The notes under the pieces were generated by a model. That model saw only the letters and a program-made list of their open reading frames with translations, had not been told where the DNA came from and did no database searches. Made by a program: the position numbers and the translations under genes. Source: Liolophura sinensis (Eukaryota; Mollusca; Polyplacophora; Chitonida; Chitonidae). Taken from it: a DNA stretch of 60,000 nucleotides. Positions 37,515 through 49,880 of the stretch are shown one piece after another; position 1 is the stretch's first letter; each line of letters begins with the position of its first letter. The DNA is taken from contig NC_088303.1 in NCBI RefSeq assembly GCF_032854445.1, forward strand, positions 14,951,501 to 15,011,500. Direction: 5' to 3'.

Positions 37515-37948
37515 ATGTTCTGGTTGGTTTCCTCTTTTATATTACATGTTCTGGTTGGTCTCCTCTTTTATATTACATGTTCTGGTAGGTTTCCTCTTTT
37601 ATATTTCATGTTCTGGTTGGTGCACTCTTTTATATTTCATGTTCTGGTTGGTTTCCTCTTTTATATTACATGTTCTGGTTGGTGTACTCTTTTATATTTC
37701 ATGTTCTGGTTGGTGCACTCTTTTATATTTCATGTTCTGGTTGGTTTCCTTTTTTATATTACATGTTCTGGTTGGTGTACTCTTTTATATTTCATGTTCT
37801 GGTTGGTGCACTCTTTTATATTTCATGTTCTGGTTGGTTTCCTCTTTTATATTACATGTTCTGGTTGGTGCATTCTTTTATATTTCATGTTCTGGTTGGT
37901 GTACTCTTTTATGTTACATGTTCTGGTTGGTGCACTCTCATATATTAC
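37515..37948. repeat. 31-bp minisatellite, 14 units, with 93-bp higher-order period
   Basis: Units start with atgttctggttggt every 31 bp from 37515 to 37918, with no indel. Units 5-13 form three trimers using the variants gtttcc, gtgtac and gtgcac, with the last two swapped in the final trimer. This gives a 93-bp higher-order repeat. Because 31 is not a multiple of three and no unit holds a plus-strand stop in any frame, all three plus frames stay open and encode permutations of one hydrophobic peptide cycle (MFWLV, FYISCSGW, LHVLVG). I regard the frames as a by-product of the repeat. Confidence 0.95.
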
Positions 37949-38161
37949 AAATAGTACACACTCACACTTTTAAAATGCACATTTAACCAGTAAAGTAATT
38001 ACATATTTTGACCACTTAAAAATCCGCTCTGTGACAGCATTCCATGGTAATACAGTCAACCCTCTATACAACGACATTCATTGCAACGGAATATTCAACA
38101 TGCGACCAAAATGTAGTTCTGGCATACACTGAGTAACGCTCATATTTTTTCATTGGTTTGC
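37949..38161. other. Spacer between two minisatellites
   Basis: About 210 bp of non-repetitive sequence with no feature recognised. Confidence 0.5.
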
Positions 38162-38757
38162 CAGGCAATGTGCCACTCTGCCCATCGAGCTCTACCAGAG
38201 AATGTCAACATCTTCTCATCGAGTTCTGCGAGAAAATGTGGGTCTTTGCCATGTGGCTCTTTTTATCGGGTTCTATCAGACAACGTGTAGTTCCTTACCT
38301 GGAGTCCTGCCAGACAATAGGCGGTCCTTTCTTTCGGGTTCTACCACACAATGCGGGGCTCTATTTATCGTTTTCGGTGATGTAATATGCGACTCTTTTC
38401 ATCAGGTTCGACCAGACATTGTGCTATGCTCTATCGGACAACGTGTGGCGTTTGCTCTCGTGCTTTACCAGACAATATGTGGCTTTTGCCATTTTGTTTT
38501 ACCACACAAAGTGTCGCTTTTCCCATTGGGCTCTTCCAGACAACGTGCGGCTTTTGCCATCTGGCTCTACCAGGCAATACGTGGCTTTTTTCATTGGTCT
38601 CTACCAGACAAAGTGTGGCTCTTTCCATTGGGCTCTACAAGACAACGTGTTCCTTTTGTCATCGGGCTCTACCAGATAATGTGCGACTTTTACCATCGAG
38701 TTCTTCCAGACAACATGTTGGTCTTTCCACCAAGCTCTATCAGGAAATGTGTGACAC
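38162..38757. repeat. 34-bp minisatellite, about 17 diverged units
   Basis: The consensus unit begins cagacaacgtgtggcttttg and ends ccatcgggctctac. Exact 34-bp spacing is clear at 38537, 38571, 38605 and 38639. Outer units are more diverged and a few carry insertions (near 38260 and 38420). As with the 31-bp array, the period is one more than a multiple of three and most units lack stops, so long open frames appear in all three plus frames. They are not taken as genes. Confidence 0.9.
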
Positions 38758-40799
38758 GTTTTACTTGACAGGACTGGTACTATCTAGTTTCACAACGTCT
38801 ATTCCATCTATAATCATCGTTTTATCAAAGCGTTCTCTTTTCTAGAAGATGTTACCTCTTAGATAAATTCTCCACTGAGAAAAGAACACATTCCACATTT
38901 CTCGACCCTTGTCATATAACGAATTCATATAATGCGTAAAAAGGGTGGCCTTTATATTGTAGTAACTATCTATTTAAGTCAGTTAGGGAGGGAACTAAAT
39001 TTCCGTGCGGCAAATCGTTGTGGTAACGTACGTATGATTCTGAAGCCGCCTCCGACAGGCTTGCTATCATCTTAAGTGGTAAAATTGGGTTATAGCTCAG
39101 CAGTGGAAGAAACTGGACGAAGCCCCTGAGCAATTCCCACATCTCACTAAATCCAGACCAAATAAAGCTACTGGGAGATGCATTTGAAGCCACGACGTTA
39201 TTTATGAAAAAAGAGTCTTTGAAGATGTAATCATGCTCTTGTCTGTTTGATCATTATTCCTTTGTAAGATGTGCGTCAACGGCAACATTTTTACAGAATA
39301 AAAAAAAATAATTCAAAGTAGGCACTCTCAAGAAGTGTAAATATATTAACACATATCTTTATCATCAGATATCGTGAAAATGTCTAGTTATCTGTACTCT
39401 GGTTGGCTTTGCAACAGAAGCCATCCTGTTCGATACTGAGCCCTCGGAGATATATGCATATTCATGAGAACGCATATCAAGGTTAAAGGACCATTTACAT
39501 ACGCGATGTGGGAACGGCGACGAGATGTGTTACAATATCGGAGTTCTAGTGTTAATCCGGAAACCGCAGAAATGTATTTGAATCTGTGATGAAGCTATAT
39601 CATATTGGGATGTTAAGGGAGTCTCTAGAGGGAGAGGTGTCCAGACGGCTAGCCTCATCGTCCTTTGTAAGTTTATTACACGTGGCGAAGTTTTCGTTAT
39701 TAACCAAACCCGTTTCCATGATGTTGTCCAGTTGGCAATAGGGCTATAGGGGCGATGTGGGCAAAATCAATGCTAAATGAATCGAGGTAAAGTTGCTTCG
39801 GGCAACTCATAAAGAGAAAATCAACGGCATTGACACGAGGAAAATGAAAATGCCCCCAGAACAATGAGAGAGTAATCAAAGTCCTCTAGAGAGCGAAGGG
39901 TAAGGAACGGGCAACTAAGAGAAATTACTAAAGGAAGGATTCAATTAGAAAGGGTCTCTCCACTTTTCTGACTCTAAAACCCACCAGAGCGTAAACTGAT
40001 TGGCTTTCATCAATAACAACTGTTCGTGTATCAATAAATCGGATGCAGAGTTGTCGATCCCAACGACCTCTAAAGGTACAAAACAGACCATAAACCAGAC
40101 TTCCAGCGTAGAATACGCCATCGCTTTCTGGCCTAATCATGACGGCCTGAAGTCATTAAATCACGTAGCCTTTATATAAGATTCGTATTGATAGCAATGA
40201 GATATATAGTCAGGGCTATTCTTGTATCCTTGCAGAGAAAAAAGCTAAAGATAAAAATGAAAAGAGGCAATCTATTTTTATCACATTGTGTTTATTTACG
40301 CAGAATGTATGTTTACAGTATAATTATGCTCTTAAAGTGGTAAAGGGTTTAACCTTCAGTAGTGGCCCTTAATTCAGTATCGAGCGACACAAAGCAAAGC
40401 AGCGTTGTAAATAAACCACTTTCGACGCGACATTCGATGCCTGGTTCATAGATGTGTTAAAACCACTGCCAACGACAATTGAAAACGAAACAATGGCAAT
40501 GCATGTGGCCTCTTGAATACAATGGCGACGGTACTGTGGCTTAATGGCTATGTTAGCGGCTGGCTACCAGCTCTATTAAAACATGTCACGCAGCTTTGTA
40601 TTGGTAACTTTTAACCGAATACTCACAATCACGATATATCAGCAAGTTAAATAGGAACGGTGAAAGAAAGGTATAAAGCAAGGTCAATTCCTAATGACAA
40701 CCCCGATTGATTCCATACATAAGCTATAGTCGTCTGTGTGACGACTTCAAACTGACAGAACTGTTTACTACTTAACCATTAGGTTTTGGATGGGCTTCA
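38758..40799. other. No gene recognised
   Basis: Short frames only; no recognisable repeat apart from a few A-runs. Confidence 0.35.
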
Positions 40800-40915
40800 A
40801 AGTAAGAACAGTTAGAATAAAACTGAGGTAAACTGACAAGACGTCATATTTCACCGATTACGTGTGACTATTTGTCGCACTTTCATTGCTGCCCTAGTTT
40901 TACCCTCTTAGGTGT
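40800..40915 (+). repeat. Short dispersed repeat, family F
   Basis: It contains aagaacagttagaataaaac, tgaggtaaactgacaagacg, atttcaccgattacgtgtga, then ctatttgtcgcac and ctgccctagttttaccctc. This is the most complete forward copy in the window. Confidence 0.65.
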
Positions 40916-43844
40916 AAGTCTTTTATTACATTCCAAAAGGTGTTATGGCTTAAGATATTACATGTAACTTTGCAGATTTCTGGCGCATTGAAAAACGCTT
41001 CCAGACAATGACAAAGCAGTCTCATACTCTCCATTTCTCCTGCTCTTTCTTTATTATATGTCACACGTTTTGCGTAGCTGTGCACAAGAAGTAGTGACAT
41101 ACTTAAAAGCAGAAAACGACGTGTTTTTCTGTCAGTTTTGATTTCAGCGTTTGAATCTGAATATTCAGCTTCTTTAAATCCACAACGAACAAGAATAAAT
41201 ACGTTTCAGTTCAGTTTTGTACAGCGCATACTGCAACAGAATATGTCACTGACGTGAAATATTTTAAAATATTTGTTTATTAATTTTGGGGATCTAGCAC
41301 GTGAGTGTACCACACAAGGCTGTCATGAGATTGTGACTTCTCCTCAGATATTAAAGACATAATAGCGTGGCCTATACCCCATCCGCGATTCTGTGATTAC
41401 AGGAAACTGCCAAGTACATCTACATTATAGACCGTTGTTCCCAATAGATAGTTATAACGTATCTCAGTCGTGTTTATGTGATTACCGAAAACAGCTGAGC
41501 ATTGGCTACAGTTAGTTGTAACGTACCCCGGTTGCGTTTCTGCGGCCACTGGAAACAGCAAGTAATAACTTGCTGTTTCGGCACAAAGGACAATGACACA
41601 TTTCCTATCTAAATTAAAACAGTATGGTTCTAAAACTCAATAATGAGCAATAATGACAGAGAACATTTCTAATCCCACGGAAACAAGCTACTTCGTTATT
41701 AAGCAGAAAAGTTTATATGGATTATCATGATAGTGCATGATCCGCACTGATGCATCAACGTCGAGTTGTCTGAGGCCATGCTGCCCGTATATCAGCCTAG
41801 CCCGAAGGACGAGGATGATGTATTCATAACTCTTTTTCTGAGAACGACCTCTAGCGAACAACTCGATAGTGATACAACTTCCAGGAGCACACACAGCCGT
41901 TATCACCTGTTCATCACATACCTCTTTGTTTTGCGAATTTGATGAAGGTTGAAGAAGAAACTTACAAATTTAACTATGTGCCTTATTAACGCCTCGAGCA
42001 AAGATACACACCGTTATGTCGCATAAAGTGAGCGAAGTGTTGACGTATTTGCAAAGGTGCACCGCTTCTGACATGTGTGATATGATCGGATACTGTTATA
42101 TGACTGTGTGGTATTATCTATACGCGATTGGTCAATTTGCCGTCACGAGCTATTTCGAAATGTCTCCTATTGATCCTTCGATTTCTCGATTTCCAATTGC
42201 TGTAATATTAACTGAGCAGCTGGAAAATATAGGTTTTGATACCAAAATTTAACATAAATGGAACAAATTATCTCAGGGTCAAAGGTTATAAAACTTTCTG
42301 AATACGACTTTTGTGATCAAATTCAGAATAAGACTCCCCATCAAACTCAAACAAACGTATGTTCCGAGAAACAAAAGCTCCATTTTGCTTTTGGCTCTGG
42401 AGTTTGTTCAGACCCATACTCAGTCTTAAAATACGTTTATTAAAACCATGACCATACAGTACTACGAGTAATTATAATCTATAATTTATACATTTAAGTC
42501 GTTTTAAAAACAATTTTAGTACTATTAACATCAGAACACCAGTGCAAAGTCGTTTTTCTTGAAGAACCTTTGCAAAATCAAGAATAAGCTAATCAATTAG
42601 TTCTTGTTTTAAACACGAGAGTACAAATTAATTTATATGAAAAATAGCAAATTATATAATTGTGTTCAGTTGACATCGAACTCCACGATGCTATATAACC
42701 TCAGATACTGTTCAACCACGATCTCAAGACTTGAGTCTGAGTTCGAATGTAATTACGGGGTCTCAGCCGTTGGCTGACATGTGTTAACAGAGAAATTAAA
42801 TGACTGTGGCGTGAATCAAGCAGTCGGCACTTTCTGACCCAGTAATGCAGGAGATATCGACATTGATAACGTCCATGTAGGACCACGACCTTTGTATACG
42901 AGAAGGGCGCGGATCCGCCTTTCCACGTCTTCCCTGGGTGGTGAAGGTCGCAGTTCCATTATAACCGCGTAATAGGCGACCTTCTTGGTTCCTCGGAACA
43001 CGCGGAACCACGACCTTTGTGCACCAGCAAAAACTTAGTTAGGATCAATAGGATCGTCGACTTACAACATGTCGTGTGTAGGTCTACTTTTTATGGTGTG
43101 TCAGTTGTAATGGAAATATCAGGATAGTTTTGGTGCCAATCTCGTGACTACATATGTGATAATCAGTACTGATCAAAGGATTCTCACAAATTTTCATTTT
43201 TACCAACAGTTAATGAAAAGTGTAAAGGCTATCATACGGTAAAGCCCACTCTCAATGCTGAATGCGTAGATTTTCTTGCTACAGGATAACTTAATGCTGG
43301 GTCATAAGGTTACGGGTTACACACCATTTATCAACTGTCACACGGTCGTTGCTTCTCTTGAGACCTGTTTTACGGAGCAGTCGCAAATTGTGCCTGGTGT
43401 AACTTCCATGACACTAAATAGTGAAGAGATACGTCGCTGTGGTAAATGCGCTCGACATCGAGTTGTGACAGCTGTGTAAAGAGGGCTCTGGTTTTACTCT
43501 TAAGCACTGAAGTCTACTGATATAATAAGCTTGGCAAAGTGATGTCCGGAACTGCATGTAGCAGGTGTACTAATCTGGCAAACCTGTACACGAGTCTGTC
43601 CCTCAGAGTAACCATAGTGCTGCTAGGTGCGTCATATATGTTATCACCATATGTTTTGACAATAATGGGCCACATGCCTTTGAAAGCTAACAGTAGACAC
43701 GCTGACTGCGAAACTAAGTAACCTATACTTAATACATCATTTAGTATACCGTCTGTTAGTTTGTCCCATCCCTGTGGAAATGAAACCGATCCAACCTCTA
43801 AGCTACCACAACGTGGAAAAACATAAATGATTATCTTTTATGAC
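40916..43844. other. No gene recognised
   Basis: Short frames only. A short direct repeat (accacgacctttgt) occurs at about 42883 and 43005, within overlapping minus-strand frames that match nothing I know. Confidence 0.35.
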
Positions 43845-44000
43845 TTTGTGCTTTCATGTATGTTTCACTTATATGACGGCGGTGAGGATTATAGGTGGAG
43901 CAAACGCAAGTGCCCGGCATAAACCAGCGACCCTCTGAAGGTACCTGACAAACATCTTCACATAAAACGATACTTCTGATGACGCCATCAAAAAAGTGGA
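43845..44000 (-). repeat. SINE-like element (reverse), diverged
   Basis: It begins with gtttcacttatatgacggcg, then gtgaggattataggtggagc, then gtgcccggcataaaccagcg and accctctgaaggtacctgac. This is the reverse order of the SINE-like family. Confidence 0.55.
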
Positions 44001-44789
44001 CATCTGGCAATGTGAGAATGTTGCTTTTGCTCATAGCAATCTACATTCGGCCTACAACTGTGAACCTATAAATAAAACTGTAAATGCCCTGGTGTTCGAT
44101 AACTGCAACAACATCAATATACATTGTATATTAATCCTCTTATATAATATAAATATAATATAAAACACAAGCAAATCAAGCGTGATCTGTGTATAAGCGT
44201 GATGTAAATCATCCACTATAAAACGAGGACTGTTCAAGGTAATATGATGTAATTACTGTAAATTTCATTTTTAACCCAAACGAATGCCAATACTCTGACG
44301 GTGACGTGCAGCAAATACCTGCTTAAGTAATGCGTACGAGTTATCAAGTCATAGCTAATCTGCTATCAACTAATGTTGACACAAAAGGACACGCACCAGT
44401 AGGCAAACATACAAAATTCATTATACTTATCGGTTTTCTAAAACGACATTGTCCAATCAATTCCCAGAGTATATCCTTGTATTACTAATAGCTTTTGAAC
44501 TTATTTCTGTTGATCTTTGTCGGCTAAAAAATGAGTTAAATGAATAATTTACGTCTCGTCCGGGTCTTAGACTAATTGAAAACCATCTTTATCGTGTGAT
44601 TAACCAAAGACAAGAATAACAGGTGATTACACAGATGAGTTAATTAATCTACCATATATGTGTGATGTACATTTCAACTTTCAATACAGCTGGTGGAATA
44701 TGTTATGCTATACAGAACCACTCTCTTTGCATCCTTGGAATGGTCTTACCAATGTACCTGAAGTTTAATTAAGTTAGGTGTAGCCTTAC
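44001..44789. other. Putative intron of GPCR copy 2; no exon seen
   Basis: AT-rich sequence lies directly downstream, on the minus strand, of the copy-2 donor. I looked for a TM3 exon (D/E-R-Y/W context) here and did not recognise one. Confidence 0.4.
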
Positions 44790-45185
44790 CTGAATGTATT
44801 TGATGACCTTGCACATGACATCACCCAGGAACCAGGACTCGAACACATCTTGTATGACGGTGAATGGTAAGACGATCAGTAAGACCATGAAATCCGCAAA
44901 AGCCAAATTGAAGATAAACGTATTGGTTATGGTCCGCATACGACGTTCTCTCCAGATCACAAAGCACACCAGGAAATTTCCCAACAAACCTACCAAGAAT
45001 ATGACGCCGAAGAGCAGCATGAAAATCACCTCATACCATTTTGGCGTCAGGTATCTATGAATTCTCTCCCGGAAATCCGCAACGGTCACACAGGCGCCTG
45101 TGTGAGGATTCACGTATTCACACGACGCGAAACTTCCATTAAAAAGAGAGTCTAACTGACTCAAGAAGTCGGTAAAATTCTCCAT
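44790..45185 (-). CDS. Orexin/allatotropin-type GPCR, first coding exon (copy 2)
   Basis: This exon has 132 codons from ATG (45185-45183) to a phase-0 donor, attcag|gtaagg, with the exon ending at 44790. The N-terminus has a likely glycosylation site (NFT at 3-5) and cysteines at 22 and 32. The pre-TM1 segment DFRERIHRYLTPKWYE is very close to the orexin-receptor pattern (R-Y-L-x-P-K-x-Y-E). TM1 carries G-N-F-L-V (GN 69-70). TM2 carries N-L-A-F-A-D (D98). ECL1 and the top of TM3 read SWFLGDVMCKVIKYIQ. By hand count it is identical to copy 1 at 68 of 111 aligned positions, with one single-residue gap, and it is spliced at the same residue. It is a neuropeptide receptor fragment. The remaining exons were not recognised in the 21 kb before copy 1, so it may be a separate tandem gene or an alternative first exon. 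Confidence 0.87.
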
Positions 45186-46004
45186 ATCACATCTAGTGCT
45201 GTTCAGTTATAAGTGAACATGTCTTGTCAGCAGCCAAGTATACGTGTATACATCTGCAAACACAATGTATTTATAACTGCCAGGCAGCCAGAGCATGTTT
45301 CGCCAGTTCGCCTCCCCAGCAACAAGCTGGCGTACGACGCTGGTTTGTCCGTCCAACTTCTGTCAGTCACCCCAATGGCTTAACTCTGCTAATCACCCCC
45401 ATGCTACTAAAAACTGCTCTGTCGGTGTTACCTTAGCGATAGGCTGACGGCTCGACATTTCTGCGCATCGACCACTCCGAAAGATGCAATGATAAAGGCA
45501 CAGCTGTAAAGCTAAATAACTCCGTACTCCGCGCTCAAAGCAATTTACAACATTAAAGATTTAGAATTGAATACCTACAATCCAATTATTTTATCCAAGC
45601 CAATCAACTAATGAAAGTTAGTCCGTTTGTTATGCAAACTTTGTTATATAGTGTAATTAACAGTTAAATAACAAAACTATGTACAAAGAACAAGCGTTTA
45701 TTATTCAGTGTCAATGGTGATATAATTATAACCAGACGTCTATTACACATCACTGTCAGTTACGTCAGTATTGCGTCAGTACATTTTGTGTACTCTAGAT
45801 GAAAAAAAAATGTGTACTACGTCATAACGAGCATTATATAAGGTCTGATAGTAGCTGTTGACGTGTAATTGCGTAAAGTAACTGTGAGGTAACTGTGAGG
45901 TATATACAAAGATTCCTGATATAATCTCAGGTTTTCAGTGCTTTTGAAACAAAGAAAGAGAAATACCTGAAATCAAGATGGTACCGAGGACGATGGTAAT
46001 AATG
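45186..46004. other. Upstream flank of GPCR copy 2
   Basis: It should hold the 5' UTR and promoter of the minus-strand receptor; no clear core promoter seen. Short direct repeats are present: gcgtcagta/acgtcagta near 45762-45785 and taactgtgaggt twice at 45880-45902. Confidence 0.4.
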
Positions 46005-46290
46005 ATATAATTAAAGATGTAGAGCACGGAGAGTATAATAATTGACAAATGGTCACAGGTAATCGGTGAAATCTGGCATCTTGTCAATTTACTTCAGTTA
46101 GGGTCTTATTCTATGTGTTCATATAAACACTTAGATAGTGGTGGCTCAAGCAGAACTAGTTCAAAAAGACCAATGATGTTCGTTACAATAAGCTATACGT
46201 CACTGATCTAAAATTAATCAAAATGTTGTATTATCATCACACATACAACAACATTAAAACACTGCACCGGGATTTAAAAACACTTCTCCC
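46005..46290 (-). repeat. Dispersed repeat, family F (reverse, long form)
   Basis: It starts with atataattaaagatgtagag, then acaaatggtcacaggtaatc, ggtgaaatctggcatcttgt and caatttacttcagttagggt. It continues through ggtggctcaagcagaac and atcaaaatgttgtattatca to caacaacattaaaac. The same order is seen at 54385-54720. Confidence 0.65.
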
Positions 46291-49034
46291 AAGCATGATT
46301 TTCCTGTTCCAATGTGTTTCATACCTCAGTTTCAGTGCATGTTTCAGGAATCAAAGTTCATTCGTTCAGAGGTTACAGAAGGTGTTTGTTATACTAGATG
46401 CAGAATAACATGTTTCATATATGTTTGTACGAATGAATGAATGAGTAGTTATATGATATAGTTTCAGCAAACTTCGGCAAACATGCAACCATATGGTAGA
46501 AACACATGTGTATGTTATTCTGTTGTACATGTGCCAACCCTTGTCACTGTTTAACGTCTCACGACTGAAGCGTTTGAACTATCAGGGATGTCTTTGAACA
46601 GGACTGGCAAAATGCACCACGTGCACAGCGACCACCACAGTATGTGCCATGTGTTAATGACACACGCGTTCTCTTGCTGCGTTTGACATATTGTCCAGTT
46701 TTACAAATGTATCCCAAAGCTATACGGCACCCGAAATTCAATACGGTGGCGTATCTGTTCTCTATATGTTGCCATGAAATCACGTGTTCCAACTGCTCCG
46801 GGCACCAGAACACAACTTTGAATAATGGAAAACAACAAAACATTTCCACGTCATCACTCCCTACCTTGGTCTCTAGGTCGACAATAAAGAAAGAAATCCA
46901 AACCCCAAATACGTCGATAATACCTTTACACCTCAACCCCTTAGTGTTTCTCTGGAAGTTCATTCGCCTCTTTCCTTTCGAACGTTTCTACAAAATCTTC
47001 CACGTGTGTAGATAATATATGGTGCCCCTTGCTTCACCTTTGATACTGATTTTAGCAAAACATCCGTCATACCGTGAAGCTTTTCTCTAGCAGGAGGACA
47101 TTTTATAGTGGGCGAAAGGTTAGAGATCTGATTTACACCATTGTTTGACGTCCAACATGCGTAAAGTATGATATGTATCCAGGATTTCACACGCTAAGCC
47201 TTTTCGCAATGACAGTAAGCCATACGAAATGTTCAAATGCCAGCCTGGCTGCGGCTATGCAGTCCGTGAGCACTCACAAGCGACTGCCAGAAAATCCCAA
47301 TTTCGTCGATCAACGTATGCTCGTCTGATCGGAATATAGGACACTTTTTGAAGCTAAGGGTGATTTTAAGAGACATGGCCATTTATCGCTGTATGCAGTA
47401 GGTGACTGCACTAATCATCTGTAGTGAGACCGACGCTCAAAGCCTCAAAATAAGATCTCTTTTCACGTATGGCATTGCACCAACCCAATGATCAGTCAGT
47501 TCATTTTTAGACTTGACAAGCAGAAGACTGTTCCATCAAATAGAATCCAGGCTACAAGGAAAAATGATTCTGCCCTAAAAACCCATAACCTAAATTACTT
47601 TGCACAAAATGTTATCCCTCAAACGGGGGTCGTCTTTTCCTTCACGTCTTGTCTAATTTGTATTCCCATAAGTGGATTCTTCCAGAAATCCCAGAGGAAA
47701 GACATTTGTACAGTATCATCAGATGATTCATTGCATTGCCTCGGTAGAGAAAATCGGGTAGAAATACAAACGGGATGTAGCATCAAATCTCGGTGAACCC
47801 ATGCAAATTTCGAAACCATCTCTCCAAAAGCCAACACCAAAGGGCATGACATCCACACCTCAACCGGGAATTCAGTGTGAAGGGGTCAGAATCGAGATGG
47901 ACTCGCATTACACTGCTCACTCATTCCTGCGTAGTCAAGTTTTCCCCCTCTTCCAGTCAAACGGGGCGTAATACCCACTACTCATTTTTCGTTTCTCTCT
48001 TGTCATGTACACATAACTACCCCAAAAGTGCTTTTTTTCAGTATTTTCCAAAATTTGAGACTAACTGTGTTTGTGGATCAATGACCGTTCGATAGGAGAA
48101 AGCCTTTGCATGTCTTGTCAACTTAGTAGCCCAGTGTAGCATATGTGGCGAGTTATAACTGCACAGTGACATCGGTGACCTCGGAACTTGCCGCTTAGTT
48201 GAGAGTCCTAAAATGATTCCATTCATCCTAAATTTGAGATTACAGCTAAAAGTGTTCACCATTTCTCTGAATGTCGTATGTATGCCTCGATATGCTGATG
48301 CATTGATCCTTTCGGTCTCCTCATAAATTCTCCTATACTGACTTCCGACGACATCGAAGGTTTGTATATGTAGCCATTGTTGCGTTTGAGGCAAGACAGA
48401 TATGGTCTTAATCTCTTATGTGTTATCAAAAAATGTCTTTCCTGAAGGATTTCACAAATTGGGTTTGATTGAACATGTTTAAAGGAATACCACCAAATTG
48501 TGCAAAAACCTGGCGGATGGGAAAAGGAAGATAAAGAATGCAAATTTACACGACTAAGTGCATAAATAAGCCTACAATTGATTATAGTATAGGATTGTAT
48601 TTTTAAGCTGATTTTAATTTTGGACTGGAGACGATTGGCTATCGTTATAGCTTAACTCCCAATCAGCTATGTTGTCCTTCAATGCTATTCCAGCTGGTTA
48701 ATATTGACCTTTCAACATGTGGTTATCCCTGAGCCATGACTTTAAAACAGGTGTTTTGACAGTTAGCAGGAAATAATTCAACAGTTTCTTTTTTACATTT
48801 TTAAATTTAACGCTGATTACACGAGGCTGTTTGAAACGAATGTTTTGAAGGAATTGCTTTCTGGATAACACCGTCCGTTATGACCGTAATATGTTGTCGG
48901 TGATTTGGAAAGTGACCGATCAGTAATTCTAAAAAGAAGAAATTTGAAAAAGCAATTAACGTCATTGCATTGTTTAACTAATTCTGCTTATGTCGTGGTG
49001 CTACGGAGCAAGTAGTATGCTATTTTTCATTCAT
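46291..49034. other. Open-frame-rich region on the minus strand, unassigned
   Basis: Minus-strand frames of 76-134 codons lie at 46559-46963, 46960-47190, 47619-47858, 48038-48394 and 48256-48543, in different phases. They could be remnants of one decayed gene or element. No motif is recognised, and plus-strand frames of similar length overlap them. At 48479-48490 ttaaaggaatac repeats the first 12 bases of the ends of the TTAA element at 34294, without a visible partner. Confidence 0.3.
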
Positions 49035-49135
49035 TTACATTAACAGTTAGAACAAAACCGTACTTCACCGGTACCATTTGTCAATTATATAACACGATCG
49101 TCGCTGTTCTGGTTTTACTATCTATGCTCTAAGTC
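49035..49135 (+). repeat. Short dispersed repeat, family F
   Basis: It contains acagttagaacaaaaccgta, then acttcaccggtaccatttgt, then gctgttctggttttac, as in the other forward copies. Confidence 0.5.
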
Positions 49136-49334
49136 TTGTGTTATATTTGAGATGTCGATGTCTTTTCCCAACAATATTCCCATGACATTTTTCTTCCATG
49201 ACAAGCCCTTTGTGGAATGTATTCCCGTTTGTGTCGTTTGACTTTAGTGCGTAGCACATGACAGTACGTGACGTTTTGCTCTGCATCAGTAGGGGTGTAC
49301 ACCTCGTAATCCTGCTATAAAAAGCATGAAGTTG

Positions 49335-49660
49335 AAAGTACTTAACCGCGTACATCTCGTAGTTAGGACTTAAGCCTACCCCTGGGGCAGTGAGTGAGCG
49401 GTTCCCAGGCAACACCTTATATACATATAATATAGTTAAAGACGTACAGCTTTGAAGGTAAAAACATAACAGCGACTACAGTATGATAGTAGGCATATGG
49501 CCACATAACCGGTAAAATCCGGCTTATTGTCAGTTTACCACATTTACATTTTTATTCTAACTATTTATGTAATTATATTTAAATAGAACCAATTTACACC
49601 CCCAGCAACATGGCTTAAGCAGAATACCTATTAGTCTGATCTGTTTCTATTCCCCTCTAT
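49335..49660 (-). repeat. Dispersed repeat, family F (reverse) with upstream module
   Basis: The module at about 49345-49425 (ttaagcctacccctgg..ggttcccaggcaacacctta) recurs at 49800-49875. It is followed by agttaaagacgtacagcttt, ggccacataaccggtaaaat and gtcagtttaccacatttaca, the reverse of family F. Confidence 0.55.
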
Positions 49661-49794
49661 AAACTCTGGTCGTAATAGATTTGTGATCGTATCACTTAAA
49701 CTTTACGTTATCCTCAGTATGCTATCACGACTGTATGCTAATTGTGTTATTTTGCAATTTCCAATAGCAATGCGCCCAGCACAAACCGAACCCC

Positions 49795-49880
49795 AGGTAC
49801 ATAACCGCCTATATCACGCAATTATGGCTTAAGCCTACCCCTATTGCAGATAGTGGTTTCCAAGCAAAACCTTATAACTC
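49795..49880 (+). repeat. Second copy of the 80-bp upstream module
   Basis: accgcctatatcacgc..atggcttaagcctacccct..ggtttccaagcaaaacctta is parallel to 49345-49425, offset by about 455 bp. It is diverged. Confidence 0.5.

Noticed and set aside
37504-37986. 160-, 152- and 94-codon hydrophobic open frames
   Set aside because: They are three phases of one 31-bp tandem repeat; all encode permutations of the same cycle, so they are repeat artefacts.
38158-38845. 188- and 152-codon open frames
   Set aside because: Produced by the 34-bp minisatellite, open in all three plus frames; no domain.
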